Source of the DNA: Strigops habroptila
Taxonomy: Eukaryota; Chordata; Aves; Psittaciformes; Psittacidae
Assembly: GCF_004027225.2 (NCBI RefSeq)
Contig: NC_044291.2
Coordinates: 11,206,707 to 11,270,706 of the forward strand
Direction: 5' to 3'
Length of the DNA: 64,000 bases
Position 1 is the stretch's first letter; each line of letters begins with the position of its first letter. The notes beneath the pieces were generated by a model. It had not been told where the DNA came from. It searched no databases and saw only the letters and a list, made by a program, of their open reading frames with translations. Both the position numbers and the translations under genes were made by a program. Below, one piece after another: positions 35,001-46,356 of the stretch.

Positions 35001-37770
35001 ACTGACTTCTGATGTGGTTTACAAGGCCAAATTTAACCTTAAGAACTGTTTAAGATTGCTGGAAGAAGTGAGTTTTAGAATCACAGAATCATTTAGGTTT
35101 AGGAATAAAGCCTGACTAAAAGAAGAAAACTGAAGACTGAAACAGACACGTCTCACCTTCCCAGCTGCAGATGGACAAACCCTCTCTGAAAGAAGGCAAC
35201 AGCTAGAGAGCTGTCCTTGGCAATGGTGTCATCGAATGCCTAAGGAGAAAAACACAGACACATCATAGAACTCCAGACTGGTTTGGGTTGGAAGGGACCT
35301 TAAAGCTCCTCCAGTTCCAACCCCCTGCCACGGGCAGGGACACCTTCCACTAGAGCAGGTTGCTCCAAGCCCCTGTGTCCAACCTGGCCTTGAACACTGC
35401 CAGGGATGGGGCAGCCACAGCTTCTCTGGGCACCCTGTGCCAGCGCCTCAGCACCCTCACAGGGAAGAGCTTCTGCCTCAGAGCTCATCTCAATCTCCCC
35501 TCTGGCAGGTTAAAGCCATTCCCCTTGGCCTGTCCCTCCAGGCCCTTGTCCAAAGCCCCTCTCCAGGTTTCCTGGAGCCCCTTTAGGCACTGGAGCTGCT
35601 CTGAGGTCTCCCCTTCAGGAGCCTTCTCTTCTCCAGGCTGAACCAGCCCAGCTCTCTCAGCCTGGCTCCAGAGCAGAGCTGCTCCACCCCTCGCAGCAGC
35701 TCCATGGCCTCCTCTGGGCTCACTCCAGCAGCTCCACGTCCTTCTTGTGTTGGGGGCCCCAGAGGATCCCAAGGATCAGTTAGGATCTCTGTTGCTGATG
35801 TCTGGGTATGTGCATCCAGGCAGCCACATCCAAGCTGCTCTTGTGCTGGGTACAGCAGCCATCCCTATGCTTGTGACCATCTCCTCAGGACCAACAAGCT
35901 CAGGGCTGTGATCTGGGCAGGAGGCAGCTCCAAGTTCAGGTCTTGGCTCTGTATGAGCTGACCTTCAGGTTTTTATCCTTCGTCGATAAACTGGACTGGA
36001 CTTAAATGAGCTGTGTTTGCCATCCAGCATCTTTAATGGGAAATCTGTGTTGCCTGGAGCAGAGTTTGCCCTGACAGTGGGAGCAGCAGGACTAGCCAGG
36101 CTGTGGAAGGCTGTTTGAAGCAGGCTATGGTGATGAGTATGCGAAAGGGTGCAAGGGAGACAGCTGAAGGGCTTCACACAATGCACCTGTAAGTCTATAT
36201 TTCTCATCCAGTTTCACAGCTAAGTACAGGCAAGTACCAGCAATGTTGGCAGCAGCTTGTGGCTGATGGTTCAGAGTAACACTGTGCTAGGAAAACAGTT
36301 TTATGTCTTTGTGAGAGAGCTGGGAGGTGTGCTCCTTCACTTGCCATTGCAAGGAGATGGTATGGAGGAAATGAATCAAGCCTGAAACTCCAGACTTTCC
36401 TGATACTGCCTAAACAGAGATAGCACTGCAGGGGTGAAAATATGTTGCAGGAGGTCAGGGAGGGAGTGCACCTCTCAGTGAGGTGGTGCTGGCTTCTCCT
36501 GTAACTCAAAGACCTTGTTTAACAGTCTGCTTTACTGTGCTATAAGAGAAAAGAACAACCAACCGTTGTCCTACACAGAAGTATAGCTGAGCTTCCTCCC
36601 AGTCAGTGCCCGTTCACCGCTAAAGAGTCTCTCTGAGCACCACTGTGCTGCACTCGCTGTTTTCCCTTACAGCAAGTGCCCTGCCTGGGCCCCACGGCTC
36701 TGCCCCAGCCCCTCCAGCACAGCCTGAGCTCTTATTTATGCTTTAAGAAATGGCTTATGTGCCTCTCTTCACTGGGCAGCTGACAGACAGACAGACTGCA
36801 AGCATGCAGGTGCTGTAATAAAAAGGCTTTTCCTCAGGGCCCTTGCCTGCCCCAGCGCAGGCTCCTGCTCTCCCTTGACGAGGGCAGTGCTTTTCCAGCA
36901 GAGCAGTTTCTTTTTGGCAGCCTCGACTGCTTGTGCAGGACTGTCTGGGGACACGTGTGGCTGCAGGGCCCTCGCTCTGTGTCCATCACCTCCCACATTC
37001 CCACTATTAGCTGGACATGCAGGTCACCAACATCAGAAGGACATGGAGCTGCTGCAGCGAGTCCAGAAGAGGCCCCGGAGCTGCTGCGAGGGCTGGAGCA
37101 GCTCTGCTCTGGAGCCAGGCTGAGAGAGCTGGGCTGGGGCAGCCTGGAGAAGAGAAGGCTCCTGAAGGGGAGACCTTAGAGCAGCTCCAGTGCCTAAAGG
37201 GGCTACAATAAGCCAGGAGAGGGGCTTTGGACAAGGGCCTGTAGGGACACGACAAGGGGAATGGTTTTAACCTGCCAGAGGGGAGATTGAGATGAGCTCT
37301 TAGGCAGAAGTTCTTCCCTGTGAGGGTGCTGAGGCGCTGGCACAGGGTGCCCAGAGAAGCTGTGGCTGCCCCATCCCTGGCCGTGTTCAAGGCCAGGTTG
37401 GACACAGGGGCTTGGAGCAACCTGCTCTAGTGGAAGGTGTCCCTGTCCGTGGCAGGGGTCGGCACCGGATGACCTAAACCCCTCTGCGATGAGAAACGCC
37501 GGGTTTTAGCTCGTGTGTCCGCGTTATTCCCTCAGCGATGCACCCCGGCAGCCGCGCCCCACCCCGGCCGCTCGGACCCCCGCTCCCGCCGCTCACCCTC
37601 AGCGCCGCCTCGGGCCGCCCCGCCAGCAGGTGCACGCAGCCCATGTTGAAGCAGATCCTGGCCGGCGGCCCCGGGATACCCGCGAAGGTGTCCAGGGCCG
37701 TGTCCCAGTCCCCGCCGTCGGCCGCCAGCACGCCCTGGTGCCAGCGCCTCACCAGCTCCCGGTAAGCCAT
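23080..37770 (-). CDS. NOXA1: NADPH oxidase activator 1 (p67phox-type organisation, 15 coding exons, 510 aa)
   Basis: Exons: 37770-37597, 35239-35157, 33840-33732, 31587-31453, 30647-30540, 29786-29727, 29153-29116, 28401-28260, 27198-27145, 26071-25999, 25811-25753, 24845-24676, 23605-23500, 23414-23291 and 23177-23080. All have AG/GT borders, phases join throughout, and 1533 bases include the stop. The product activates NOX-type superoxide producers together with Rac. Domains: TPR region (about 1-165) with Asp67, Arg102, Asn104 and Asp108 at the same numbers as the Rac contacts of p67phox; activation segment [11 protein letters not shown] with Val204; central SH3 (about 240-295: [34 protein letters not shown]); linker rich in Pro, Gly and Glu; PB1 (about 355-437: [20 protein letters not shown]); C-terminal SH3 (about 445-505: ALYR-like [31 protein letters not shown]). 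NCF2 was considered, but the start [13 protein letters not shown], the C-terminus and the ENTPD8 synteny fit NOXA1. Exon 12 allows other acceptors; 24845 is the one that keeps frame. Confidence 0.93.
24196..24640 (-). mobile_element. CR1 LINE next to NOXA1 PB1 exon
   Basis: It runs from TTATAGAATGGTTTGTG to the GGGAGGTGCTCCAGGCCC segment, of a different subfamily from most others (GAACTTCTTCCTTATATCC). It ends about 35 bases from exon 12 (24676), in the sense orientation of NOXA1. Confidence 0.9.
33900..34361 (+). mobile_element. CR1 LINE fragment with part of the reverse-transcriptase C-terminus
   Basis: It includes the segment translating as [20 protein letters not shown], the conserved end of CR1 ORF2, then the GAGGAGAAGGACTT... 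part, and stops before the usual 3' tail (after CACAGGGTGCCCAG). It lies in intron 2 of NOXA1, antisense. Confidence 0.85.
35263..35768 (-). mobile_element. CR1 LINE abutting NOXA1 exon 2
   Basis: Its 3' tail (CATAGAACTCCAGACTGG) begins only about 22 bases upstream of the exon 2 acceptor (35240/35239), in the sense orientation of the gene. The branch-point region of intron 1 therefore lies at or inside the repeat. Confidence 0.9.
37018..37486 (+). mobile_element. CR1 LINE in NOXA1 intron 1 close to exon 1
   Basis: A 5'-truncated CR1, antisense to NOXA1, ending about 110 bases before the exon 1 donor (37596) at the edge of the CpG-rich promoter. Its 3' tail has lost the ATTCTATG end (GATGACCTAAACCCC). 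Confidence 0.88.
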
Positions 37771-38620
37771 GGCCGGCGGAGCGCCCGCTCCGGGCTGCCC
37801 CGGTGACCCCGGCGCGGCCTCACCTGCAGGGCGGGGCGGGGCGGGAAGTCCTCCCGCCCCTGTCCACCCTCCCCTTCGCCGCCCAGCCCCGCGGGGCGCA
37901 CCGGGGTGCGGACCCCGAAGTGTCCGGGGGGAGAGGCGAGGCCGACGGCCGCAGCCGGGGCGGGGACCGAGGGCGTTCTTGTCCCGGCCATATAACGTGC
38001 GCGCTATGCACAGTAATTACGGTAGCGCGGCCGCTCTCGGGTACTTACGGTAACGGCTCCCGCTCGCCGCGCTGCTGCGGGCGACACCGCCCCCTGCCGG
38101 CGCCTGCAGCGGTGCCCCCGGAAAAGAACCTCGATGGCGGCGCGGGGCTACACATGAAAGGTTCCGTGGCCGGTCGCGTTTGCCGCACGGAGCGGAGAAG
38201 CGGGCGCGACAGGGAAGGTTTTGAGCAGCGGACGCTGGTGTTCCCCTCGCCGCTTCCGGGCCGGTGCCAGGTGAGTGGCAGGAGGCGGCGGCTGCGCGGG
38301 GCTGTGCCGCTCGGGGCCGGGGCCGGGGCCGCGGCCGCTCCGGGTGTACGCGCTTCGCAGCCGAAATAAAGCCACGCAGCGTTTCTTGGCCTCCTCGCGG
38401 AGCCGCGCGGGGCGGGAGCGGGGGCTCCGCGTGCCTCGGGAGGGGGCGCGGTGGGGCGGGGGTTTGGGGTCGCCGTGGGCCTCGGGCGGGGCTGCCTGAG
38501 GTGGAGCGCGGGCCGGGGGCACCGGCTGCCCCCCGCCCGCTCCCCGGGAGGCGCGGGGGGGAGCGATAAACCCGAGAGAGGGGAGCGAGGGGGAGCTCCC
38601 GGCGCCGAGTAGCGGCAGCC
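37500..38620. promoter_or_regulatory. CpG-rich divergent promoter between NOXA1 and the + strand gene
   Basis: Dense CpG sequence covers NOXA1 exon 1 and about 850 bases beyond. On the right side ATGGCGGC (38134-38141) fits the YY1 core, and CGCTTCCGGG (38251-38260) is a reversed ETS/GABP site; both are typical of divergent housekeeping promoters. TTACGGTA occurs twice (38,018-38,055). No TATA box is seen. In human, NOXA1 and EXD3 start head to head with roughly 100 bases between them, and the same layout is inferred here. Confidence 0.7.
38150..38270 (+). other. EXD3: Probable untranslated first exon of EXD3 (by synteny)
   Basis: The sequence before 38,271 ends GGTGCCAG followed by GTGAGTGG, a strong splice donor, and starts near a YY1 motif. 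No conserved start codon or coding sequence is visible, so this is taken as a 5' untranslated exon. The 5' limit is a guess. The EXD3 (exonuclease mut-7 homologue) name rests only on conserved gene order; no EXD3 coding exon was found in the rest of the window. Confidence 0.45.
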
Positions 38621-41170
38621 CGGCAGCCCTTGGGAGCCGCCGCTCTGGTTACAGCGGTAACTGGAGCGGATAATTACACGCTATCAACGGAAGCCAAAGG
38701 AATCTATGGCGGTCCCGTTACAGGCAACAGGAGGAGTGTGATTTCAAGCAGCCTGGTCTTAAAGTGGTTTTGTTCCCTGTCACCGACTTTGAATGTTTTG
38801 GAAGATGGGGGAGAAGGTCAGAGGGATTGGAAATGCCTCGAACATTGTCCACACATGTGGAAGGGTTAAAAGCGTTTTAAGCAAGTTTGTTAACCTGATG
38901 TCAGTAGCAGGAACAAAAATAACGTGAGCAGGTAGAACTTTGTATGTAATTCAGTCCTATAAATACAGTGAATGTGGCAATTTAAGGTGAAACAACATAG
39001 GCTTGAAGGAAGAGCTGTTCCCCCTGTCCCAGTATTCCTTCCTGTGAGGGGATTTCATGATCTGATGAACTCAACTGATGGTGTCGCTGGTATCACACAC
39101 TTGAAGCTCTCTGAGGAATCTGACTCTAGTGTGACCTGACCATTTAATGAAACGGAGGTGGTGATGTGGGGCAGCAACACAGAACTGAAGAGTGACCCTA
39201 GGAACAAATCCTGTGCCTTGATTGTTAATTGGAGGACATAAACGAGTTGGTTGTTTCTAGTCAGCTCCTCCACTTAACCAGTTCTTTGTTCCAACACTAA
39301 TATTGACTTCAGTTATCCAAAAGAAGGTTTATAAGCTTCACTGTTGAGGTTTATTGATAGTGACAAGATGTGACTGCTGTAGCCTGGTCTGACCTTCCTG
39401 GTCAGAGGGAGAAGGATCTTAACATAATGAAAAACTCTGTGTGAGGTCTAGAAACCAGGATAGTTCCTAGCACAGACACAGAGGTGGTGGAGAGCGACTC
39501 ACAGGGCTCAGGTGCACAGTGATGCAGTTTGAACTTTGCTGATGTGGGAAGAGCTGATTCCGTTGTTGGATATTTGTTCTTTTTTCTAAAGAGAATCGAG
39601 TTGGGGTGATGGTGTGTGTGCACGTAGTGGGGTTAGAACGGGCTGGGGGCACAGAGTCTCCAGGAGCTCTCAAGTAAGAGGTGGAAATACTGGAGAGTTA
39701 GAGGAGACCACAGAAATGCTCTGGTGCTGGAAAACAAGCCATGAAACGGGCTTAGTGAACTCAGTGTATTCGGGCACATCCAAGACAAGAGGGTTCAGGA
39801 GTGACTCAGCTGCTCTGGAAATCCATGCCTATGGGATAGTGATCTGAGAGCCTCCAGCCTTCCCAGCAAAGGCCTACCGAGATCCCGTAACTGAAAGTCA
39901 AAGCTTCACAAATTCTTTTAAATATGACACAATTTCCTAGCAGTGGGGGGGTTAATTCCAGGAATCGTTCATGGGAGAGGGTAAAGGCTTGTTGTGATTT
40001 GGAGCTCTTCAGCTGGAATGATAACGAGTTTGAAGATGGGCTTAAACCCGAGGCACTGGGCAGTTTGCTGGTGCGGGGCGCCCGTGTGGTTTGGGGAGGT
40101 GGGTGAGGTTATCAGTGAGTCACCTTCTGGGCTCTGCTTCTTGGCTGCAGAAATAGCAGGATGTTTTTAATGTTGCTTGAGGGCTGTAGTTCTACATTAA
40201 GATAAAATTAAATCCTTATGCTTTTGGATGAACTTCTGCTTCAAGGGGAATTCCACATGCTGCTCTTCCAGAGCACACTTAGATAAAGGGAGTGTGTTTC
40301 TTCCTCCACTGTTGAAATCATCAGTTTGGCCACAGAGAGCAGACACCAGGTTGTCCTGTGCTAGTTCAGGGAATCCCGTCCCTCATCTGCTGTGTCTTCC
40401 CCAGATGTCTGCAGCGTGATCCAGGTTTGACGTAGGAAGGGATTTGTTAAGGCATCATGCAGGTTTTTCACCTTCAGCAAGGGCATGGTTTCCACGCTGG
40501 GACTTTCTGCCTACACTGTTTTTATCTCTTCACATTCCTGTACAGGGATTTGGGGATCTGTTTGTCTCAACGTATTTTTTCAACTGGACAAGGGTACTTT
40601 CAAGGTATTAGGTTTTATAAAAGGGTATGGGATGATTGGGTCAGCTCCAGGCTCTGTTGGCTCCCTCTGAAATGATGACTTTTAATAAATCAATACATAA
40701 ATCTCCCTGTACCTCTGTGAATGTGAAACTCTATGTAACAGAGCTCTGTGTGTTCTGGTGTGCGCCGGGGGCTTGGTGCATCCCTAGTTTTGTGTGGAAA
40801 CAGGCACCTGCCTGTGGCTGCATGTCAGCTTTTTGGCTCAAGTGTCCCTACTAGCCATGACTTGTGGTGCCGTGTTTTTCCTTGTTCTGTGTGCAAGCAA
40901 TAGGGCAGGAATAATCAAATTTCAGCATGTGGAGTAGAACCAGGAAAATGCACATTCTGGAATGTGAATGATCCATCAGAAAACGTCTGCTTGGGGTTTT
41001 TAATAACAGTAATGCTGTTATTAGGAATCGTAACACGCACCTGCACAAAGTTTTGCTGGTGCTCACTGTTTGGCACTTGCAGCAAACTTTTCTCAGCTTT
41101 CTGTATTGGGGGAGTTGAATATGCTGCTTGTATAAAACTACATCAGATAAATGTGTGGTGCACAGAGCAC
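38271..41170. other. Non-coding stretch, presumed 5' intron of EXD3
   Basis: GC-rich to about 38,640, then ordinary unique sequence of mixed composition. No CR1 and no coding exon recognised. Confidence 0.4.
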
Positions 41171-41172
41171 AT

Positions 41173-41546
41173 GCAGAATCCCAGACTGGTTTGGGTTGGA
41201 AGGGACCTCAAAGCTCACCCAGTTCCAACCCCCTGCCATGGGCAGGGACACCTTCCACTAGAGCAGGTTGCTCCAAGCCCCTGTGTCCAACCTGGCCTTG
41301 AACACTGCCAGGGATGGGGCAGCCACAGCTTCTCTGGGCACCCTGTGCCAGCGCCTCAGCACCCTCACAGGGAAGAGCTTCTGCCTCAGAGCTCATCTCA
41401 ATCTCCCCTCTGGCAGGTTAAAGCCATTCCCCTTGGCCTGTCCCTACAGGCCCCTGTCCAAAGCCCCTCTCCAGGTTTCCTGTAGCCCCTTTAGGCACTG
41501 GAGCTGCTCTAAGGTCTCCCCTGCAGGAGCCTTCTCTTCTCCAGAT
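41173..41546 (-). mobile_element. CR1 LINE, 5'-truncated
   Basis: It runs from CAGAATCCCAGACTGG to CTTCTCTTCTCCAG, where it stops abruptly. Confidence 0.92.
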
Positions 41547-44216
41547 AAAGAAATAGTTGGACAGAGATGTTTCATTGCAGTTAGGAGTGTTCTTCTGAAC
41601 CAAGTTTTAATAATTTGATTGAAAAGTGAATTTCTGAGTTTGTGCCCTTTTTAATAAAAGTTCTTTTTTTGGTAGCAAATGCTCATTGCCATGAGAGCCT
41701 CCTCCAGCAGCTCCTTTGTAATCACGTGCATTGAGGGAAGGGATGCCCATGGGGGAATGGAGTAGTGTGAGAGGAGCAGGATGGCAGTGACAGGAAGAGG
41801 AGTTAGGCTGTGCTGAACACCGTGCTGTTTCACATGTTCATCTTTACTTGAGTTAATGTGTAATAAGCTAATGAAGTGTAGGGAGAGCTATGGGAGACGT
41901 CAGTGATAAAGGCTGAAATATTCTTGTGGGAAAAATGAAAGAGGGGAGTGCGTGTGTGTGGGATGAGGGAAAGGCTGAAGAGAAACTCCAGTTAGCTTTT
42001 GATCCGAAGTCTGGGAAGCTGTTGTCCCAGAGGATAAAACTTGTTTCTTCTGTGGATCCATGTGGAGGTTTGGTGTCGAAGTGGGACCAAATGGCAGTAA
42101 CTTGGGCCTGGAGGGTGAGAGCATTGTCCAGCTCTTTGAGGTCAGGAGTGGGATGTCCTTTCCCAGCTGTGCTAACCACTGCTGGATGATTTTGGGCAAA
42201 TAATGTTTTATGGTCTGCAGCTAAAAATCAAGCAAGAAAACCCTGCATATGTAACGAACAACTTATTTTGTCTCAGCTTTGTCACTCATTTGGGATGATG
42301 CTCTGGACATAGTTCTTGGTTTTGGCCCTATGTTGAGGTAGACCTGTTTGAGGGTTGAGACAACGGCTATTGCCAAAGACATTTCCATCAAAGAAAAACC
42401 AAAATCATGTGTAACTAATTCTCACAGAATAATCCTCTTTGCAGTGTCTTCTACAGTGTCTTTGCAGCCACAAATAGGTGAAGCTAAAGAAAGGTTGAAT
42501 GTTTTGGAATCTGATCAGACCAGAAGCAGCTAAAAACCCTTCAGCTTCTGTCTGATCACCTGTAGAACATGAGTCCTGTTCCTTCTCTGACCACTAGCAC
42601 CAAGTTGTGTGTTCCCTGTACTTCAAGTACAACATAGTGCCACTGGAGGTGAGCTCTGACCTATGTTGCTGAGGTTGGCATTACTGTGATTCCTGCTATG
42701 TGCTACCAAGCTAGAGCAGGAGAGCCTCCAGCTCTACATGGGTTCCGGGCCTTCAAATGAATTTAACTAGAAACCTCCTTATTACATCTCCAGCTCTGCC
42801 AAGGATGTGGTCACACTTCATGTTAAGTCTAAATGTGTGGCTCCTGTCATCTTGGACAATTCTTTTCTGATTCAGATAATGCTGTTTTTTCTCACTTTAT
42901 GGCAAGCTGTACCCATACAGTGCAATTTATTCTTGGCTGTTGCTCATCTTGCCTTCAAAAAGCAGAATACTTTACAAGAAGCTACCCTTATAGCTGTGCA
43001 TGGAAATTGTGTGGTTCAGTTACTAATTTCACAGGGTTTTTTTCTCTTACATTTCTTTGTTCTGTGCTGGAACTTTCTGCTGTATCGTTCAAAAGGCACT
43101 TTATGATCATTTTTGATTGTCACACAAATTCATTGAGCCTCACTTTGGTTACATGTGCATGGAAGAAACATCTCTGTTTCAAAACCCTCAGGACACTGCC
43201 CATCTACTGCTGATCTTTGTAATGTCCAACTCTGCCTGAAGGAATTATTCCTTATTCCTGAAGGAATAAGCTGTTATGTCAGGAGAGGAGTTGGCTGGAG
43301 CACAGTAATGCTGCGAGAGGGGGTTGAGAATGTGAGACAGCACAGGGAGCACTGCTTAGGAAATACTGTTCCATGTGGATTTGCTTAGGTTATACAATTG
43401 CCTATAAATTTATGGGAAATATTCCTCGGGGACTACAATCTCCCACTGTTACAAACTGAAAGGAAATGGCCTTTTGAGAAGGGGAGTGCAATTTTGCTTT
43501 ACAGGATAAACAGCTGCTGTTTCAGTCCGTGCAAAGCAGGTTTTTATGGGCCATGTGGTTGAAAGTGTTATTGTTTGGGTTTTGTTTTGGAAGCAGTGGT
43601 TGCCACTGGGTCATTCGGGATGGATGGGAATGGAGGTTTCCTGCTGATGGTGTGCTTGTTGCAGTGGATAACCTGCGTGGATGAGGAGGATGGTTCTCTG
43701 AATGTTTTATAACATCACTGTGGTGTTCTTGCTAGTCTTTTGTGACTCTCAGCCACATGATCTTAATGTTATATTAAGATGTTTAGCAAGAAGTAAAAAT
43801 GTTGGCAGCTGTGTAAGGCTCTGTTCAGGAAAACATTTGATGCCTTCCAATCTCTGTCTTCCCAAGACAGTGCTGAAGTTTGGATCATTGGAGCTCGGGT
43901 GGTGTGTTGGTAAGTGCACAAAGAGCTCCGTGTGTTCATGGCCCCGTTTGCTTCCTTGCAGCTCTGCAGTGGCAGTGGAACTCCTTGGCAGCACTCAGCA
44001 GGTCACACCTTCACCGTGCTCCTTCGGGGTGAGTTTGCTGGTCCCGGGACCCGAGTCTGCTCAAAGGCATTTGACAGCCTGAGGCAGACCCCCCGTTCGG
44101 CAGGGTGGGGGCAGTGCAGCTTCAGGAATTCCTGCCCCTTTCTAGTCACTGGCTTGCCTGAGCTTAGAAAAACATCCTTTTCCATTTTGCTTATTTTGCC
44201 GATTTCTTTCATCTTA
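41547..44216. other. Non-coding stretch, presumed intron
   Basis: Unique AT-richer sequence. A small hairpin, TTATTCC-TGAA-GGAATAA, lies at about 43,250-43,268 beside the palindrome GGAATTATTCC. No gene recognised. Confidence 0.4.
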
Positions 44217-44309
44217 TCATAGAATCCCAGACTGGTTTGGGTTGGAAAGGACCTTAAAGATCATCTGGTTCCATCTCCCTGCCATGGGCAGGGACACCTT
44301 CCACTAGAT
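44217..44309 (-). mobile_element. CR1 LINE, 3' end fragment
   Basis: Only the last ~90 bases are present (ATCATAGAATCCCAGACTGG to CCTTCCACTAGA). Confidence 0.88.
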
Positions 44310-45355
44310 GGGTGTTTGGGAACAACCGAGCGGGGTGCCTTGGTGAGGAGGTGGTGGGGAGGGAGTGGGCAGCAGTTCCACAGGCTGCTGGGGCTGTTCC
44401 GATCCCCCTCGGTGCCCTCATGGCATATTTACAGGTAGATATTTCCATGGGAAAGTCCTACTTTGACAGTTTGACATTGAAATTATTAAAATTAATTAAA
44501 ATGAATTTCTGTTCTGAGGATTGGTCTCAGCTTTGCTGTGTGGAGTTTGCTTCTGGAAGTAATACATACGCCTTTGGTTTACAGGATGTTTTGTTAGTTG
44601 ATGGAGGTACGTGAAAGGGAACTTGACAATAAACCAAACACCAGTCATAGAAACTTGTAGTAAATGCAGTTTCATTGCTGTAGTTTGTGTGACTACTCTT
44701 AAATGAAGACATCATTTAAAATAAGCAGTATTTTATGGTGCAGCAGTGTATTAGGGAACAGATTTATGAGGATTCCATTTTGATTTGCAAGCTTCATTCA
44801 TGATATTTATTTTTGTAAAGATTGATTTAACTACATCCTCTATTGAGAACTCGCCCAGCAGTTCCTTACAAGATAAAACAGAATGTGTGGAACTCAAGTT
44901 CATCTTAAAACACTGTGCTGGGTTAGCTGCCTTGGGACCCCATCTGATTCAGCGTCCTTTCTTCTTGGAATGGGAGAACTGTGGATTTCCCCATCTTTCT
45001 CTTTAATACTGCTGCCTACTGAGGTATTTGCCAGTGAGGGCTTGTATAATGGGAAATATAAAATGTCTGTGCAGGAGCAGCCACCAGATCGTGTATATCA
45101 TCTGTTTTGCCTTTTTATTCAAATGGAAACACAGCTTGGTGTTTAATGAGAAATTTCTGGAAAGCCCCACGTTGGGGTTTTCTGTGCTCCCGCGCCTGTG
45201 TTGTGAAATCCTGCTCAGCCTCGTTAGAGGGCACTCTGGAATCACGCATGTGAGGCTGCCGTCAGTAGCATTCCCACCTACTGTGCAGAGGAAAGTCCTG
45301 ATGCCAAGGTAACTTCCAGAGTAGAGAGTGTGAAGCCCGAGATGGATTAACCTAT

Positions 45356-45424
45356 ATAGAATCCCAGACTGGTTTGGTTGGAAGGGACCTTAAAGCCCAT
45401 CCAGTTCCAAGCCCTGCCACGGGC
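45356..45424 (-). mobile_element. CR1 LINE, 3' end fragment
   Basis: About 70 bases of CR1 3' end, from TATAGAATCCCAGACTGG to CCCTGCCACGGG. Confidence 0.85.
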
Positions 45425-46356
45425 TTTCTTCTTGTCCCTATCTGCTGTCTTAGGATGTAAGGCAAGATTGAGTCTGTTGCAGGCTGATTTAGTGCTTGTG
45501 CTGTTTATGGAACATGGCATCAGTCTATTAGATAATTCACGCTAGTCTTCCAAGTGCAGATTAATTAATTTTAGTAACTTGTTTTTCTCATGGCCTTTAC
45601 CCTAAGAGCTGCCTTGATCCTAAATGTATGTCCTGTTTGGAACTTTTTTCTTGTATTATTGCTATCATCTTAAAAGTAAACTCTTTAGAAATAATAATTT
45701 GTTTCAGAAACTCTTGGAGTTTAATACCAGCCCTTACATCAGTCCCTTCTGTGCCTCTGACAAATAGCTTATTGTGTCTTCTTTCACTTCACTCGTGTAG
45801 TAAAGAGGATAATGATTTTTACCTTGGGAGAATTAATCAATGTGTATAAATGTGCTTTGAAATCTGAAGTGGTTTAGGATGTTTAAAAAATATGATTAGA
45901 ATATTGAAGAAAGCAGGAGTCAGGGAAGTCAAATCTAAGACCATGATTATTGCTCACTGCTTTGGTGGTGCTTCTCTTCTGGCAAGATTATAGAGCCAGA
46001 TCATTTGCATGACTTTTGACTTTTCTTGGTGGTTTTAGGTGTTCTGTCTAAGGAGAAGCATTCTTTACATGCAGGAGTCAGATTGTCTGTAAACATAAAC
46101 ACAATCTAAACTTTGTCCAAAACATGCCATGTTTTGCTTTAACAAAGCATACCAAACCGGTGCCACTTGAAACGCTTTTCTGAGCAATTAGCACTGAATC
46201 ACACCCACACTGGGCAGGCTTGGCAAAACCAGAGTGCAGGTTTCCTATGCTGGAACCATGCCTACATAGCAGAAACCTCAGCTTTAATCTATTGCTTTAC
46301 TTAGCCTCTAAATTCCCACTTCTGCATTGGCATTACTGCTAGTAGCTGGGTTATAA
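45425..46356. other. Non-coding stretch, presumed intron
   Basis: AT-rich unique sequence; I see no gene, repeat or RNA in it. Confidence 0.4.

Noticed and set aside
35076-35103. Possible tiny CR1 tail (TAGAATCACAGAATCATTTA)
   Set aside because: Too short to separate from chance; it would be a 3' end fragment on the - strand if real.
23080-37770. Identification as NCF2 (p67phox) because of the central SH3
   Set aside because: The N-terminus, C-terminus and synteny with ENTPD8 fit NOXA1; NCF2 lies elsewhere in vertebrate genomes.
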